From Euglena gracilis (Eukaryota > Euglenida > Euglenophyceae > Euglenales), in NCBI GenBank assembly GCA_039621445.1, contig CP154956.1:70115649-70179648 (forward strand): 64,000 nt of DNA. Direction: 5' to 3'. Positions 18,036 through 29,164 of the stretch are shown here, piece after piece. Each line of letters begins with the position of its first letter. Within the stretch, counting starts at the first letter, position 1. Position numbers and translations under genes: made by a program. Under the pieces are notes generated by a model, which was given only the letters and a program-made list of their open reading frames with translations, was not told the origin of the DNA and searched no databases.

Positions 18036-18154
18036 GTGAGACAGCAGACCACCCAACGATGTCTTTTGATCTGAAATGACAAACTAAAATTCAAAATATG
18101 CAGATACAATGAAAACCCAGCTGCTCTCTTCAATCCGTGCCCTTTCGCTTTCTT

Positions 18155-18330
18155 AATGCATGTGTCTATGTGTGTCTCTCTCTCTGTGTGTATGTGTGCG
18201 TGTGCTTGTGTGCGTGCGTGCGTGCGTGCACCCGTGCATGTGTGTATGTCCACGCGGTTGTATGCGTGCACACATTCTGTGTGTGCATGTGTATGTGTGC
18301 GTGTTGTGCATGTGAGTTTGCGAATGTTTA
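18155..18330. repeat. degenerate TG/CGTG-rich tract
   Basis: Interrupted TGTG, TGCG and TCTC repeats, likely intronic. Confidence 0.8.
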
Positions 18331-18369
18331 TGGGTGGCCTCCTGGGTGTCATATTGTGTGCCGGCGTCG

Positions 18370-18500
18370 CGTGTCTCTGGGCGAGCCATGTCAAGCGGCG
18401 TCGACAGGAAGCGCACCGACCGGCCCTTCGCCATTGGGGACGTCGCCGCGTCCCGCGTGCTGACAGGACAACAGCACGGCCCCTGCTTGGTGTCAGGTGC
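18370..18500 (-). CDS. possible exon
   Basis: The minus frame reads VSTRDAATSPMAKGRSVRFL then STPLDMARPETRDAGTQYD. Codons are mostly G/C-ended and the exon lies between TG repeats and AT-rich sequence. Splice borders were not fixed. Confidence 0.4.
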
Positions 18501-19026
18501 GGATGCTTCTGTGCGCTTCTGTACACTTTACGAGCGAGAGGAAAGGGTTCCCTGTGTTTGGTTTTTGAGGAGTGCATCAAACGGCGACCCATTGTCCGAC
18601 ACGTGCAGCATCGATAACCAACTGAAACCCAGGTAGGATTGAGAACGCTCGAATCCACATAATTAAATGTCATTGCAATTCTGGACCAAAGCACACTGAA
18701 GCCACAACAGAGAAATATGTGAGTAAAATCCCCTTCCCAAAATTTCCTGGCAGGGTGCAAGGTGAACAACATCTGTTTGAACTTCCTCCTGCCGGGTAAT
18801 CCGAGCACCATGTCTCAGCGCCGCTGAGAACCCCTGCCCAACAAATCCGGGTCACTGGAGCCTATCATTTTTTCCTTTGCTCCCACCAGGTTATTTTGGG
18901 GGGGGATTCACCGGATTCGACGGAACATCCTAACCAAGAAATTATGGGTTGCTCATAAATTCTTTTGCCAGATTTAAAACCATCACTTTGGGATACCATT
19001 CGCTTCGTCGCTCTGTGCAATTAAGA

Positions 19027-19345
19027 CTAGCGACCGGCCATCGTTTCTGCGAACGGCGCCGTGGGCGGTCCGGGGTCTCCGGGGCACCACAGCGCCTCCT
19101 TTGCCGGGGCCGGCCGGGGGAGGTCCGGATCCCAACGCTGAGGTGGTGCTGCGGCCGCGGGGAGGTGGGGCAGGGCCGTGGGATGGGTGGGGACTAGAAG
19201 GGGCAGGAAGGAAGGCTGCCGTGCATTGAGGGGGCCCCCCGCACAGCGCGGCCCTGGGAGGTGTGGCGCGATCGCCGCCGGCGCCGGGACGGGTCGAGGC
19301 CCAGCCCCCATCCGGTGGTGGGAACCGGGGGTGGCATTCAAGCGG
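19027..19345 (-). CDS. exon encoding a Pro/Ala/Leu-rich segment
   Basis: An open minus frame of about 105 codons, rich in Pro, Ala and His (for example AIAPHLPGPRCAGGPLNARQ and ALWCPGDPGPPTAPFAETMA), running to a TAG at 19027. Third positions are G/C-rich. The stop may be real or intronic. Function unknown. Confidence 0.45.
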
Positions 19346-19498
19346 TCAATCAACCTGGTCGGTCATTCAATGTTTGATGGCGTTTCCTCCACCCTGTTTG
19401 GGTGGATGTTCTCTCCAAACCTCCTACCCCCCCCCTTGGGATCTTCACCCGACAGGTCGACTGGTTGGCCTGACAGCTTTCGTGGGGTTGGGGCGCCT

Positions 19499-19655
19499 TC
19501 AGCCATAAATGGGGCCTTTGCCAGAGGGCAGGTCGGAAGGTTCGGCTGCCTCAGGTCGGTCGTCGTCCTCTGCCTCCGTCAGCGCCAGCACGGGTCGGGC
19601 AGTGGCCTTGGGGTGGATGAGGTGGCGAACAGCGGGGCGATGGACTGGCGCCAAC
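19499..19655 (-). CDS. exon with acidic segment
   Basis: After CCCCAAG the minus frame reads ATARPVLALTEAEDDDRPEA then AEPSDLPSGKGPIYG and meets TGA. G/C-ended codons. It could be a C-terminus or a donor upstream of the stop; it lies 150 bases upstream (in transcription) of the exon at 19345. Confidence 0.45.
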
Positions 19656-19718
19656 ACACTGCAAGTCATGGTTCGCCACATGTTTGCGCGTGTTTGTGTG
19701 CGCACGCATATGTGTTTG

Positions 19719-20042
19719 TAAACCCCCCATTAGAAACCCCGGGGCCACTATTCGGTCACTCTGCGGAAAACCCGAGGGGGGGCTTCTAATTGGGTACCCT
19801 TTGTCTAAAGGAAAAACTTTCGGCCAGCGGCCGATCCGGGGATCGAACGGAGTCCAAATTTAAAAACGTGCAAGACGCATCTTTTTGAGTTTTGGGTGGA
19901 TGGGCCATGTTTCAAGGATACCAGATATCAATTCCCGTTCCCGATGTCGACCTGTTTTCGCAGAGATTTGTTGTGTTTGGGCTGTTTTGGCTTTTTTGGC
20001 GAGAAACCCGAGGGGGGGGGGGTTTCTATTTGGGGGGGGTTA
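19719..20042. mobile_element. possible MITE with AACCCCCCATTAGAAACCC inverted ends
   Basis: The left end AAACCCCCCATTAGAAACCC (from 19721) is mirrored at the right by GGGTTTCTATTTGGGGGGGG. TA lies outside both ends. A third GGGCTTCTAATTGGGTACCC motif is internal at 19778. The ends are imperfect, so the TA duplication is only suggestive. Confidence 0.4.
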
Positions 20043-20099
20043 TGCTTTGCGTGCGAGGATGTCTCTGTGCACACGTTTGCCCCGCACATCATGGAGTCA

Positions 20100-20235
20100 G
20101 TCCATCATTGCGCGCCAGCCGAATGAGTTGCAGCCGCAAGGGGTTGAGGTCCACCCGAGGGGCCACCGCTGCCCCGAAGGCACTTCGCTTGTCGTCCTCT
20201 GGGAGGGTGGCTTTGCTGAAAGTGGCACATATCAC
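20100..20235 (-). CDS. exon of unidentified protein
   Basis: It begins after the acceptor CCCTCCAG|GTGATA and reads VICATFSKATLPEDDKRSAF then GAAVAPRVDLNPLRLQLIRL. Globular composition with good codon bias. The 3' border is unclear. A perfect hairpin (20249-20294) sits only 14 bases upstream of the acceptor, within the intron. Confidence 0.5.
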
Positions 20236-20248
20236 CTGGAGGGGGAGT

Positions 20249-20294
20249 GCGGTTGAAGTAGCTGGTTGGAAGGCCAACCAGCTACTTCAACCGC
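20249..20294. repeat. perfect hairpin, 21-bp arms, 4-base loop
   Basis: GCGGTTGAAGTAGCTGGTTGG, the four bases AAGG, then the exact complement CCAACCAGCTACTTCAACCGC. It lies in the intron directly upstream of the exon at 20235. Confidence 0.95.
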
Positions 20295-20394
20295 CGAACG
20301 ACCTAATCAAAGGTCTTTCTAGGACCCGGGGGGGGGGGTCCTAGACCCACCCTCCCTCCAAAAAAAAATCTCGGCGCTTTGCGCCGAATATAGA

Positions 20395-20805
20395 AGCAAA
20401 CCCCCCAATATAACCCCCCAGCTTTATATTTGGACAGGAGTTCAAGACCCTCAGGGGGGAGGGGGGCTTCATATTGGGGGGGGCTTCATATTTGGGGGGA
20501 AATCAAACTTTTTCGGGTGGCCTTCTCCCTCTATGACCTTCAGCGGCCTTCAATTGTGGCCAAATACCAATTTTATGCCAAATTTTTGTTGTGTACCTCC
20601 TATTTCTTTGCAGAAATGTGCAATTCTTAGCCCAAATGCGGCATCTCTGGTGAAAAAAATGTTTATCCACCAAATTTTCCAACTTTTTCCCAAGCGTCTG
20701 GCTCGATGTCAGGGGGAGGGGGTTATATTTGGACGGCAGAACCAAACCCTCTGGGGGGGGGGGGGCTGTATATTTGGAGGGGGGCATCATATTTGGGGGG
20801 TTACC
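20395..20805. repeat. repeats of TTCATATTTGGGGGG type
   Basis: The two clusters (20395-20510 and 20715-20805) each carry several copies of (T/C)(A/T)TATTTGGGGGG or its complement around longer G tracts. Between them lies AT-richer single-copy sequence. Likely ends of a decayed element. Confidence 0.5.
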
Positions 20806-21132
20806 CACTTGGCTCCAACCCTCCACCCCGGGGGGGGGGGGGGGGCTCGGGGCTGGAACCCCCACGGATCACGAAACTTTAAAAAAATATCTGGCCCAGT
20901 GTGCATGGCTTGTTCTGCAAGAGGAAAACCCAAAAAATACAAGCAAAGAAGAAGAAAACCAGCAAGTGTTCTTCTGCATTCCTCATTGTCGCTTCTTCTC
21001 GCCGGAACCATAGAGCATTTTCCAACTCTTCACCACTTTTCAGAAACCCATCAAATCTTTCTTTTTGCAATGCGAATCGGATACCTGTGTCTCACCAAAA
21101 TGGTTCATCGCGGAGACCCAAACTCAAATCAG

Positions 21133-21804
21133 TCCTCAAACAGACGTCCTCGGAGTACCCACCAAAGAATGCAGGCAACGCCACGGCGCCTTGGGGGCCT
21201 CCGGCAGCAGCTCGGGGGGCACCAGGCCACTGACCTCCACCTCCCGCAGAGCGGTCTCCACCAACGTCCCAGCGGGCGGCCGGGCAGGTGTGTGGGATTT
21301 GTGTGCGGCCATTTGTGGTGTGGTCGTGCCCCACCGTTCCCCCCGTCGTGGTAAGAATGGTGTGTTATGTGATAAGAGTTCATTGACGTAACACAACTTT
21401 TCAAATTTGAAGTGTTCTTTGGCATGAGACACGTTGACACATCATTGGAAATGTGTCAATTTGGGTCAGGAGTCAACGCATGGCTCAGAGGAGCACCCAT
21501 CAGTGTCCATACGAGTGAGTACGCAGAAGACGGATGGGAGGGAGTGGCGCCAACCCCCCAGGCGGTCAAAACATTCCACTGTGAGGCGGAGAGCACAGCG
21601 CTAACAACCAAATCCAACTCCATGGTGGGGACGACGCAAAGGAGGTGGGGTCCCGGGAACAGTTTTTCGAGGCGAAAACTACTGAACAAAAACTACTGAC
21701 GAGATTGGCGGTGGGAGCCGATCCTGCAGGGCGCCCGGCAGAATGCCGTGGTGCTCTTCCTGCAGCTTGCGGAGGTACATGTCACGGGTTTCCACCAGGT
21801 CTCT
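21133..21804 (-). CDS. two exons of an unidentified coiled-coil-like protein
   Basis: The exon from 21804 (after GACACAG) to about 21708 reads RDLVETRDMYLRKLQEEHHG then ILPGALQDRLP, a charged helix. The exon of about 21302-21133 reads PPAGTLVETALREVEVSGLV then PPELLPEAPKAPWRCLHSLV. Both have strong G/C third positions. The intervening 400 bases are AT-richer. It is probably part of the same gene as the other minus exons around it. Confidence 0.5.
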
Positions 21805-22199
21805 CTGTGTCGGGCCCGGTGGGGAGGCCGTCCGACAGCACCCAGCGGACAACGTGAAAGAAACTATACCCCCTCCGAGCTGTAAACCCCCAAATGACCT
21901 TCCACTGCCCTAAAGCTTTGGTTGCCAAAATTATAAACTTTTCAGGGGGGAAATGGAAAAAAGATCCGTCCAAATGACTCACCCTCCCCTTTCATGGAAA
22001 ACAACATTGAAAATGGTGCATCTTTTTGGAGATCAGAAGGCGGTAGGCACAAAAAAAAATCATCCAAAATCCCACTCAATTATACTACATGCAAACAGCA
22101 TTTACACAAAACCGCTTTAAAAAAAAGTGGTAAATTGATCCATTATTGCTTTTGCCCCAAAAAAATTCCAGGGGCAGGGGTGGGGGTAAAGATTGGACC

Positions 22200-22400
22200 A
22201 CTAAGTTTGGGGGGGGGGGTGATGGATGCCCACCCATCCAGCATGGCAATGCACAAGGGGAAAAACACAACTTCGTTAGTTGTGACCAGTCCCCCACCCA
22301 CCCACCCACCCGCCACTGGGAAGGGGGTGCAACCCCCCACCCATCCCCATGTGTTTCCGGATTCCCGTTCAGCACTCCCCTCCTGACATTGTAGCATATT
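22200..22400. other. G/C-tract region without gene
   Basis: GGGGGGTGATGGATGCCCACCC and a mirrored CCCACCC block suggest another small element; ends not resolved. Confidence 0.3.
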
Positions 22401-22594
22401 GTGTATCATGGGACAAACACATTTGTGACGGAGCGGCAATGGACCTGGAAGGGGGCTGAATCCCATGGCGCTGGGGTCGCAAAGATGCGCCAAACCAACA
22501 CACTGCACATCACACACCAGACGGCCAGCAGGTGGGATGGCAAATATTTCAAGGGACGGGAGGGGAGGGGGAGGGGCACCAGCGGCTCGGCCAC

Positions 22595-22850
22595 CGGCCT
22601 GGATCACCCGCTCGTAGCTCTTGACGAGGCTGTCCGGCGTTTCGCCGGGGCCCTGCGAGCCCAGCCGGCGGCGGTGGGCGGCGGACCCCGTCTCGGCCGC
22701 CTCGCCACCGGCGTGTCCCTCACAGGCGGGCAAGGGCCTTGGTGGGTGCCGGGGGGGGGGGGGCACTTCGAAGTGGCTCTTTTCACAGGTCCGTCTCCAC
22801 TCGGGGTAAGTCCGACGCATGGCTTCGCTCTCCAGCCTGGCTTTCCTGTG
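22595..22850 (-). CDS. two exons of a charged helical protein
   Basis: The exon of about 22850-22764 reads ARLESEAMRRTYPEWRRTCE and ends GAA|GTGCCC. Exon 22718-22595 starts after TGTGAG|GGA in phase, reads EAAETGSAAHRRRLGSQGPG then ETPDSLVKSYERVIQAG, and ends CCG|GTGGCC. Both helical, charged, G/C-ended codons. They may belong with the exons at 21.1-21.8 kb. No family recognised. Confidence 0.5.
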
Positions 22851-23705
22851 GACGATGCAGCACACTCCCCGAGATTCAAGCCGCCCCAGAATGCAAGGGG
22901 CACAGATGTTCATTCTGCATGCAGCGAAAATGAGCCGCAAAAATAAGACGCGTGCCATAGGTCGCCTTTCCCGCATCAAATATTTTTGCACACCGTATGC
23001 CATTCTACACTCTGGGGGGGGGGCAGGAAGCCAATCCACTCGGACAGAGAGATGGAGAACCAAACACGACATGAGCTCGCCTGGGCCAGCCCCACCGGAC
23101 GGCTCGTCGCGAGACAGGGTGGACCGATGGGATGGTGCGTTCGGGACAGTCCAGTCTTCGCGGGGTCGGGAGTCGGGGGGGGAGGGGGGCAGGAAACCGA
23201 CCAACCCCCGAACCGACGCGCATGAACTGAGATGGACGGGGCACCGCGGGCCCCGCACTTTGCCCGTGCGAGGCCTGATGGTGCACCAAAGTTAGGCGGA
23301 CCAGGGCACTTTCCAGAGCACCTTGGGCACCAGGCTGTTCATAATGGCCCCCCCCCTCCACTGGCCAGTTTCACAAACTGCCTCAGCAAGAAAGGCCCAA
23401 TTTCGGGGGTAAACCAACCCCTGCCCCTCTGGTGAGTGCCCCCCCCCCCACACCTGGGGGGTACCCCATCCTTGGCCAACTCTGTGGTAATAGACGGAAT
23501 TGTATCGGCACTGATGGGTTTTAAGGGGGGGGGGGGGTTAGTGAAATCAGAAGGGGTCCCCTGGGTCTCGTGAAAGTCCATGACATCATCAAATGGAAAA
23601 GACTTATTTTGTGGACATTGGGGAATAGAAACAACTCTCTCCCAGTTGTGAAATTTTTGTCCTGTACATGCAATTTTGATGTAGGGGGCCCTACCCAACA
23701 CACTT

Positions 23706-24092
23706 ACCCCCCCCTATGTCCGATGACCGGTAACCTCTGTTCTCTGACCGGGGGGGGGGGTGGTCGTTGGACATAGGGTAGTGACCAAAAAGGTGTCCTC
23801 TGACTGGGGGGTGGTCGTTGGACATGGGGTCAAAAGGAAGTTGGTGGGTACCCGGGTCCCTACCCACCCAAAAATGCCCAGATTTTCCCTTCCGGCACTA
23901 CGCGCCGAAAATTTTGGGCAATTTTGACAAATTTTTGTCCAAAAAGTGTCAAAAATGGCATTTTGGCCAAATTTTGGCCAAAATTTTTCGTCCCGGCGCT
24001 TCACACCGGGACCAAAAATTTGGTCAAACCTCCGAAAAGGTGTCCTCTGACCGGGGGGGTGGTCATTGGACATAGGGGGGTCGTTGGACATA
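23706..24092. repeat. element with GTCGTTGGACATAGGGGG repeats
   Basis: The motif (T)CTCTGACCGGGGGGTGGTCGTTGGACATAGGG occurs four times, and an inverted CCCCCCTATGTCCGATGACC opens the block. The centre carries a CCGGCACTACGCGCCGAAAA-like palindrome. It looks like a TIR element with internal duplications; no TSD seen. Confidence 0.55.
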
Positions 24093-24396
24093 GGGGGGGG
24101 GTAGTGGTGCACATGTGCGCCAAATCTGAAGATCTGTATAAAATAAAATATGTGGTAGCAAAAGATGAGTTGTGTACGCAATACACAAATCTCAGTGTCT
24201 GTGCCCACCTGTGCCCACTTGGGCGCCAAATTTGGTGGTGATACCATTTTAAGTTGCATTTGGTGATCCCAAATTTTTTCATGTTATAAGACCCAGGGGA
24301 AATGGTATGTGCATGTCCCACCTTTCTTGCAGGTTTGGTCATTTACAGTTCTGAATTGCCCAATCTCAATCTCAGGGGGGGCTTCAGGAGACATTC

Positions 24397-24518
24397 TTTA
24401 GGGGCCAGTTCCGGCCAGGTTCCAGACCGAGCCTCGGCTGGTGGAGTGGGCGATGGTGGGGACTGCTGACCGTGCGGTTTTGTCCGCCCGGTCGTCCCAG
24501 AACAGCGACCCAGCTGCA
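24397..24518 (-). CDS. exon, possibly C-terminal
   Basis: After the strong acceptor CCCCTGCAG the minus frame reads GSLFWDDRADKTARSAVPTI then AHSTSRGSVWNLAGTGP and stops at TAA. Good codon bias. If the stop is real this is the 3' end of a gene; otherwise the donor lies just before it. Family unknown. Confidence 0.5.
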
Positions 24519-25017
24519 GGGGAGGGGCGGAGCAACAAAGAAGATTGGGTGCGGTCATCCATTTGACGTCCGAAACATCTAAAGAGCCTCCTAGGAAGCC
24601 ACCAAGTGTCCAGCTCCTGAGTTGGGCAACGAGTGTGCAACTGGTTTTTGAAAAACTGACTGTTTTTTTTGTTGAAGTGGGATGTGACCCCAGGGGTGGG
24701 GTAAGCAACTCCGTGGCCTGACACAGGATGGAGGGATTGTTACAGAAGGCTCAGGATGGTAAATGAAATCGAAGAATGACTCAAAATCAATGGATTTTTG
24801 GGCAAACGTTTTTCAAAAAAATCCAGTTCATTTTCCATATTTTGTCATTCCTGGCAACCACCGGGGGGCGGAAAAACCAGACAATTATAATGAAAAAAAA
24901 ACATAGTCTATCATCCTTGGGGGTTGAGGTCGGACACACTTCAAGCAATGGTGTGGTCTTGGCGCTCCCGCACACCCTTGTGACGTTTGGGGCTCCTCAA
25001 CCCAGGCTGCTCGCCAA

Positions 25018-25213
25018 ACCTGGCACAAGCTGAGGAGGCAGCCCCTGCCCTGCACGGCGTTCGATGGGGCCCGGGGCGGGAACGCCGACCCGCGCCGCCC
25101 CGCAGGACTGGCGGCGCCGGAGGCCCGGCTCCGCCGCTCAAAGTCCGCCAGGGCGGCGAGGTTGAGCGGCGGCGGCGGCGGGTGGAGCGGCGGCGCCCAC
25201 GCCCCGTTTGCCC
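25018..25213 (-). CDS. exon with Pro run and basic helix
   Basis: The minus frame reads PPPPPLNLAALADFERRSRA then SGAASPAGRRGSAFPPRAPS and ends CAG|GTTTGG. It lacks ATG but has near-complete G/C third positions. The alternative Arg-rich frame is a shadow. Function unknown. Confidence 0.5.
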
Positions 25214-25289
25214 CCGACGTTGGTTAGCCCCCCTCTGCCCCTTCCCCTGGCCACGCCCGGCCACAACCACACACTCTCACACTCTCATA

Positions 25290-25792
25290 CAGGGAATTTC
25301 TTAAGGACCCGGGGGGGGGGGGTCCAGCCTCCGGCTGGCAAAAAGGCTGCTGGCTGGATTTGAGCTGCTGGCTGGCCCCCCCCGGGGGGGGGGGGGGGGG
25401 AGGGGGGGGGTCCGGGGCTGGAGCAGGCTGGGCTGGGCTGGGTCGAGGAAAAACAAAATTTTCTAACACATTTTTGCCATTTTCGACATTTTGATGGGTG
25501 GAGCTAGATCAAGGCTGGGGGGGCTACGATGGAGGGGCTGTGGTGAGGGGAAAAAATGCAGGGATAAGTGAGCTGGACAGCCCAGTTGGCTGGTCGGCCT
25601 GCGGCCGGCTGGGCCGGCCTTCGGCCGGCTGGCCCGGCCTCTGGCCGGGCTGGACCCGACTTATTTCACTCGACCCCCGGGGGGGGGGGGGCTCCCAGCC
25701 CGGATTTGGGCTGCTGGCTGGATTTGAGCTGCTGGCTGGCTGGACCCCCCCCCCCCGGGGGTAGGGTACCCTCCGGCTTAAGAAATTCCCTG
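25290..25792. mobile_element. nonautonomous hAT-type element, 503 bp, perfect TIR and TSD
   Basis: Terminal inverted repeats CAGGGAATTTCTTAAG (25290-25305) and its exact complement (25777-25792) are flanked by a perfect 8-bp duplication CTCTCATA (25282-25289 and 25793-25800). The interior has no gene: each half carries a GGACCC/G-tract/GGCTGG block (TGAGCTGCTGGCTGG repeats) around an AT-richer centre. It is the best preserved member of the GCTGG family. Confidence 0.93.
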
Positions 25793-25800
25793 CTCTCATA

Positions 25801-26600
25801 TTGTGGCAGGCCTGCATGGCTGAGCCTGCACGGCAAATCCTATGCACCGTCGTGCATGATACACACTATGTGTCACCGTATGACTTGCGCGGGGCACATG
25901 CCCATGCATTGCATTTTGAAAAACGTCATTCTGTGACTTTTATTGATTGATTATTTGGTTTCGATTTTGGATTGTTTGCTTGTTGATTCATTTTGTTAAA
26001 AACATTTTGATTTTTATTAGTGATTATTGATTGTTCAGTTCTTTTTTTCTAATGATAAAAAGTGGAATACACAATCTGACTGGAATGGCTGGAATAAGAG
26101 AAAGATCATGAAAAAAACACCAGAAACTTTGAAGGTCTTAGGCGGCGTTGTGTTTTTTGACGTTTTTTTTGGCTGTTTTAAAACCCCCCTAAAGGTGTTT
26201 TGGACATTTTGTGTGAAATTCAGCAAAAACTGCAGATTTTCAAAGGAAAAATGCTGTAAAACTCCTTCAAGAAACAATTAAAAAGGCCTTGAATTTTCAG
26301 AACTTGGAGGACTCCCTCCAAAAACCCCCAAATTTTTTTCGATTGTTGCCACCAGCTGCTGAAACAGGCGTTTCTGCGTCCATATCTTGTATCACTTCTT
26401 TGTCAGCCTTCCCCAAACCCTGATTTTGGACCACCAAAACCGTTGGGTTCCAGGAGGAGGGCTATGGGAGGCGCTTTTGTTCCTCCTGAGAAATCAACCT
26501 CAGTTTTTTGGCTGTTTTTTGGGAGAATAATAAAATATCACCTCTACCGCAGGCCTGGCAACTGACACACGCATTCCACTGCTGTCCCTGCAGACCACCC
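25801..26600. other. AT-rich region without gene
   Basis: No coding bias on either strand. TTGATT-rich sequence at 25940-26040 and A/T-rich tracts follow; nothing else recognised. Confidence 0.5.
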
Positions 26601-27361
26601 CTTCACCACTGGCAGGGGAACATTACCGCCTCCTCATTGGAGAGGAGGGTGCCTCCTGCTCAAATGCCAGGCGGGTTTCCGCCTGCTCGGGTGCTTGCTG
26701 TCACGGAGCAGCAGCCACAGCTCCCTTTCAACCTGTCGCACTCAACTTTCAAACATTGTGCCGCCGACACCGACCACCGACACAGACACTTCGGGACACC
26801 AAAACATCACAAACACAACCCATCAGGACACCAACAAGCTCCACGCAGGTTTCCGCCCAAACCACATCTGGGCGGAAACCCGCGCAAAATAAAAGCGGAG
26901 TGGGCGGATAACCGCCCACTGCAATCGTTCAATAACGCCTCAAAGTCCCCGTTGTTTGACCCGGTGCATTTTGCTTCCATCCATGTAACCACCCTCAGAA
27001 CAAGTCCAGTCCGGTCCTTTTGGAAACCACCCCTGCTCTGAGTGCCCAAGTTTAGAGGCTGCCCGTCTCTCCTTGTTTGGTCAAACCCTGCTGGTGTCTC
27101 CTCTCCATCCGTCAAACCCTTCACAACGCGCCAGGCACCATTCAGTTGCAAATTTGGGAAGCTTGGCAACAAAATCTGTCGTCCATGTCCTCTGCAAAGG
27201 TTCACGTCTGCGACGGGTGGTACAAGTAGAGTTTCAAAACGTTGCAGTCAAACCAGCAGGGTTCATTTCCAGGGCGATTCCCATCTTCAACAAACCAACA
27301 TCGTCCACAAACCCTTTTGCTTTTTCTGCCTACCCTCGAACCTCCTCCTACTGTTACCCCC

Positions 27362-28150
27362 CTAGTTGGGCGGCTCTTTGGGTTCGCTGGGCACCTTGTA
27401 GAGACCAATCTAACAACGTTGAGCGGGAAATATTCCGCTGTTTGGACGAGAATCGTAACCCTAACCCTACTCCTTCAAATAACCTCATAAACTCTTTTTG
27501 GCCACAATGAAACATGATCAAGAATTTTTTTGCAGTAATTTAAAAAAATAAAAAAAGAAATGAAAAATAAAAAATTAAAAAATTAAAATTAAAATTAAAA
27601 AAAAGGTCACCTGAAATGACGTGACGTGTGGGGGGGTGTGGGGGGTGTGGGGGGGGTGTGGGGGGGTGTGGGGGGGTGTGGGGGGGGTATATGGTGGGGG
27701 TGGGGGGGGGGGGGGTTGGGGGGTGTTGGGGGTCTTGGGGGGGCGGTGGGGGGTTGGGGTGGCGGGGGTTAATGGAACGGATAAGTGGGGGGGGGGAGGG
27801 GGGGGGGGGGGGGAGGGGGGGGGGGGGGGGGGGGGGTAGGAACGGAAATAACAGTGGATGGTCGGTACTGGTTGGACCGCGGTCGGCCACGATCAGCCGC
27901 AAGAGGCTGATGCCATTCCAACCAGACCTTTGAAAATTTTTGTTTGGTTGGAAGTGGGCCGGCCGCGCCGTGCACTCCTACTCGATATCCTTCTCGGATG
28001 TCGTTCAGGGAATATTTTTGAATGAATGAGTGTATTCCTGCGTAAGAAAAAATATGTTTATTTTAGATTACGTGGAAAATTTCCCCCTACAGGGTACCAG
28101 CTACCCCAAAGAGTCGCCCAACTAGGGTTAAAAACATGGGGGGACCCGAG
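27362..28150. repeat. direct duplication, copy 1
   Basis: It starts CTAGTTGGGCGGCTCTTTGG, includes a CGTAACCCTAACCCTACTCC stretch, an AT-rich block, a 225-base G/T tract, a CGGTCGGCCACGATCAGCCG hairpin and ends with AACATGGGGGGACCC. It matches 28360-29075 almost base for base outside the G tract, where the copies differ by about 70 bases. Confidence 0.9.
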
Positions 28151-28238
28151 CGAGGCGCCGAAAAATAAGCAATAAAAATAAAAAAATTGTGTGGGGGGGG
28201 GGGGGCGGGGGGAGGAGGGGGAGAACAATGGGCGTGAT

Positions 28239-28413
28239 AAATTGGCCCCTACAAGGCACCAGCTACCCCAAAGAGCCGCCCAACTAGGGTTAATACACAT
28301 GGGGGGACTCTCGGTCGGCGCGTTCGACGCGTGGCTGGGGTCCCCGGATGTTGTTAACCCTAGTTGGGCGGCTCTTTGGGTTCGCTGGGCACCTTGTAGA
28401 GACCAATCAACAA
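28239..28413. repeat. foldback repeat around CATGGGGGGAC
   Basis: CCCCAAAGAGCCGCCCAACT and its complement further right (AGTTGGGCGGCTCTTTGGG) flank ATACACATGGGGGGAC. It overlaps the start of the second duplication copy. Same family as 29013-29164 and 52156-52335. Confidence 0.75.
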
Positions 28414-29075
28414 CGTTGAGCGGGAAATATTCCGCTGTTTGGACGATAATCGTAACCATAACCCTACTCATTCAAATAACCTCATAAACTCTTTTTTGCC
28501 AAAATGAAACGTTATCAAGAGTTTTTTTGCAGTAATTTAAAAAAATAAAAAAAGAAATGAAAAATTAAAAATTAAAAAAAATAAAATATAAAATTAAAAA
28601 AAAGGTCACCTGAAATGACGTGTGGGGGGTGGGGGGGGTGTGGGGGGTGTGGGGGGTGTGGGGGGTGTGGGGTGTGTGGGGGGTGTGGGGGGTGTGGGGT
28701 GGGGGGGGGGGGGTGGGGGGTGGTGGGGGGGGTCTTGGGGGGGCGGTGGGGGGTTGGGGGGGGTATGGAACGGAATAACAGTGGATGGTCGGTACTGGTT
28801 GGACCGCGGTCGGCCACGATCAGCCGCAAGAGGCTGATGCCATTCCAACCAGACCTTTGAAAATTTTTGTTTGGTTGGAAGTGGGCCGGCCGCGCCGTGC
28901 ACTCCTACTCGATATCCTTCTCGGATGTCGTTCAGGGAATATTTTTGAATGAATGAGTGTATTCCTGCGTAAGAAAAAATATGTTTATTTTAGATTACGT
29001 GGAAAATTTCCCCCTACAGGGTACCAGCTACCCCAAAGAGTCGCCCAACTAGTGTTAATACACATGGGGGGACCC
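28360..29075. repeat. direct duplication, copy 2
   Basis: Second copy of 27362-28150, same orientation, about 930-1000 bases downstream, with a shortened G/T tract at 28617-28765. Confidence 0.9.
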
Positions 29076-29164
29076 TCGCTCGGCGACTTCGGCGCCTCGC
29101 TCGGGTCCCCCCATGTTTTTAACCCTAGTTGGGCGACTCTTTGGGTTCGCTGTGTACCCTGTAG
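29013..29164. repeat. foldback repeat, about 65-base arms
   Basis: The left arm starts CCTACAGGGTACCAGCTACC and runs through AGAGTCGCCCAACTAGTGTT to CATGGGGGGACCC; the right arm is its near-complement ending GTGTACCCTGTAG. The centre is GC-rich (CGCTCGGCGACTTCGGCGCC). TTGACCCTAACCCTATTCC follows at 29217. Confidence 0.8.

Noticed and set aside
17631-18074. Gly/Val/Trp-rich plus-strand frames
   Set aside because: Shadow of the Pro/His/Ser-rich minus exon at 17440-18035.
19820-19850. GGGGATCGAACGG resembling a tRNA T-arm
   Set aside because: No matching acceptor stem, anticodon arm or D-arm at the right distances.
22143-23258. 371-codon minus frame taken as one exon
   Set aside because: It crosses G tracts and regions without codon bias; only the 22595-22850 parts behave as exons.
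26508-27041. 177-codon plus frame (His/Pro-rich)
   Set aside because: No third-position bias, no family resemblance, and inside the decayed mosaic block.
27540-27933. Pro- and Gly-rich frames at 27.6-27.9 and 28.6-28.9 kb
   Set aside because: Translations of G/T homopolymer tracts whose length differs between the two duplicate copies, so the frame is not conserved.
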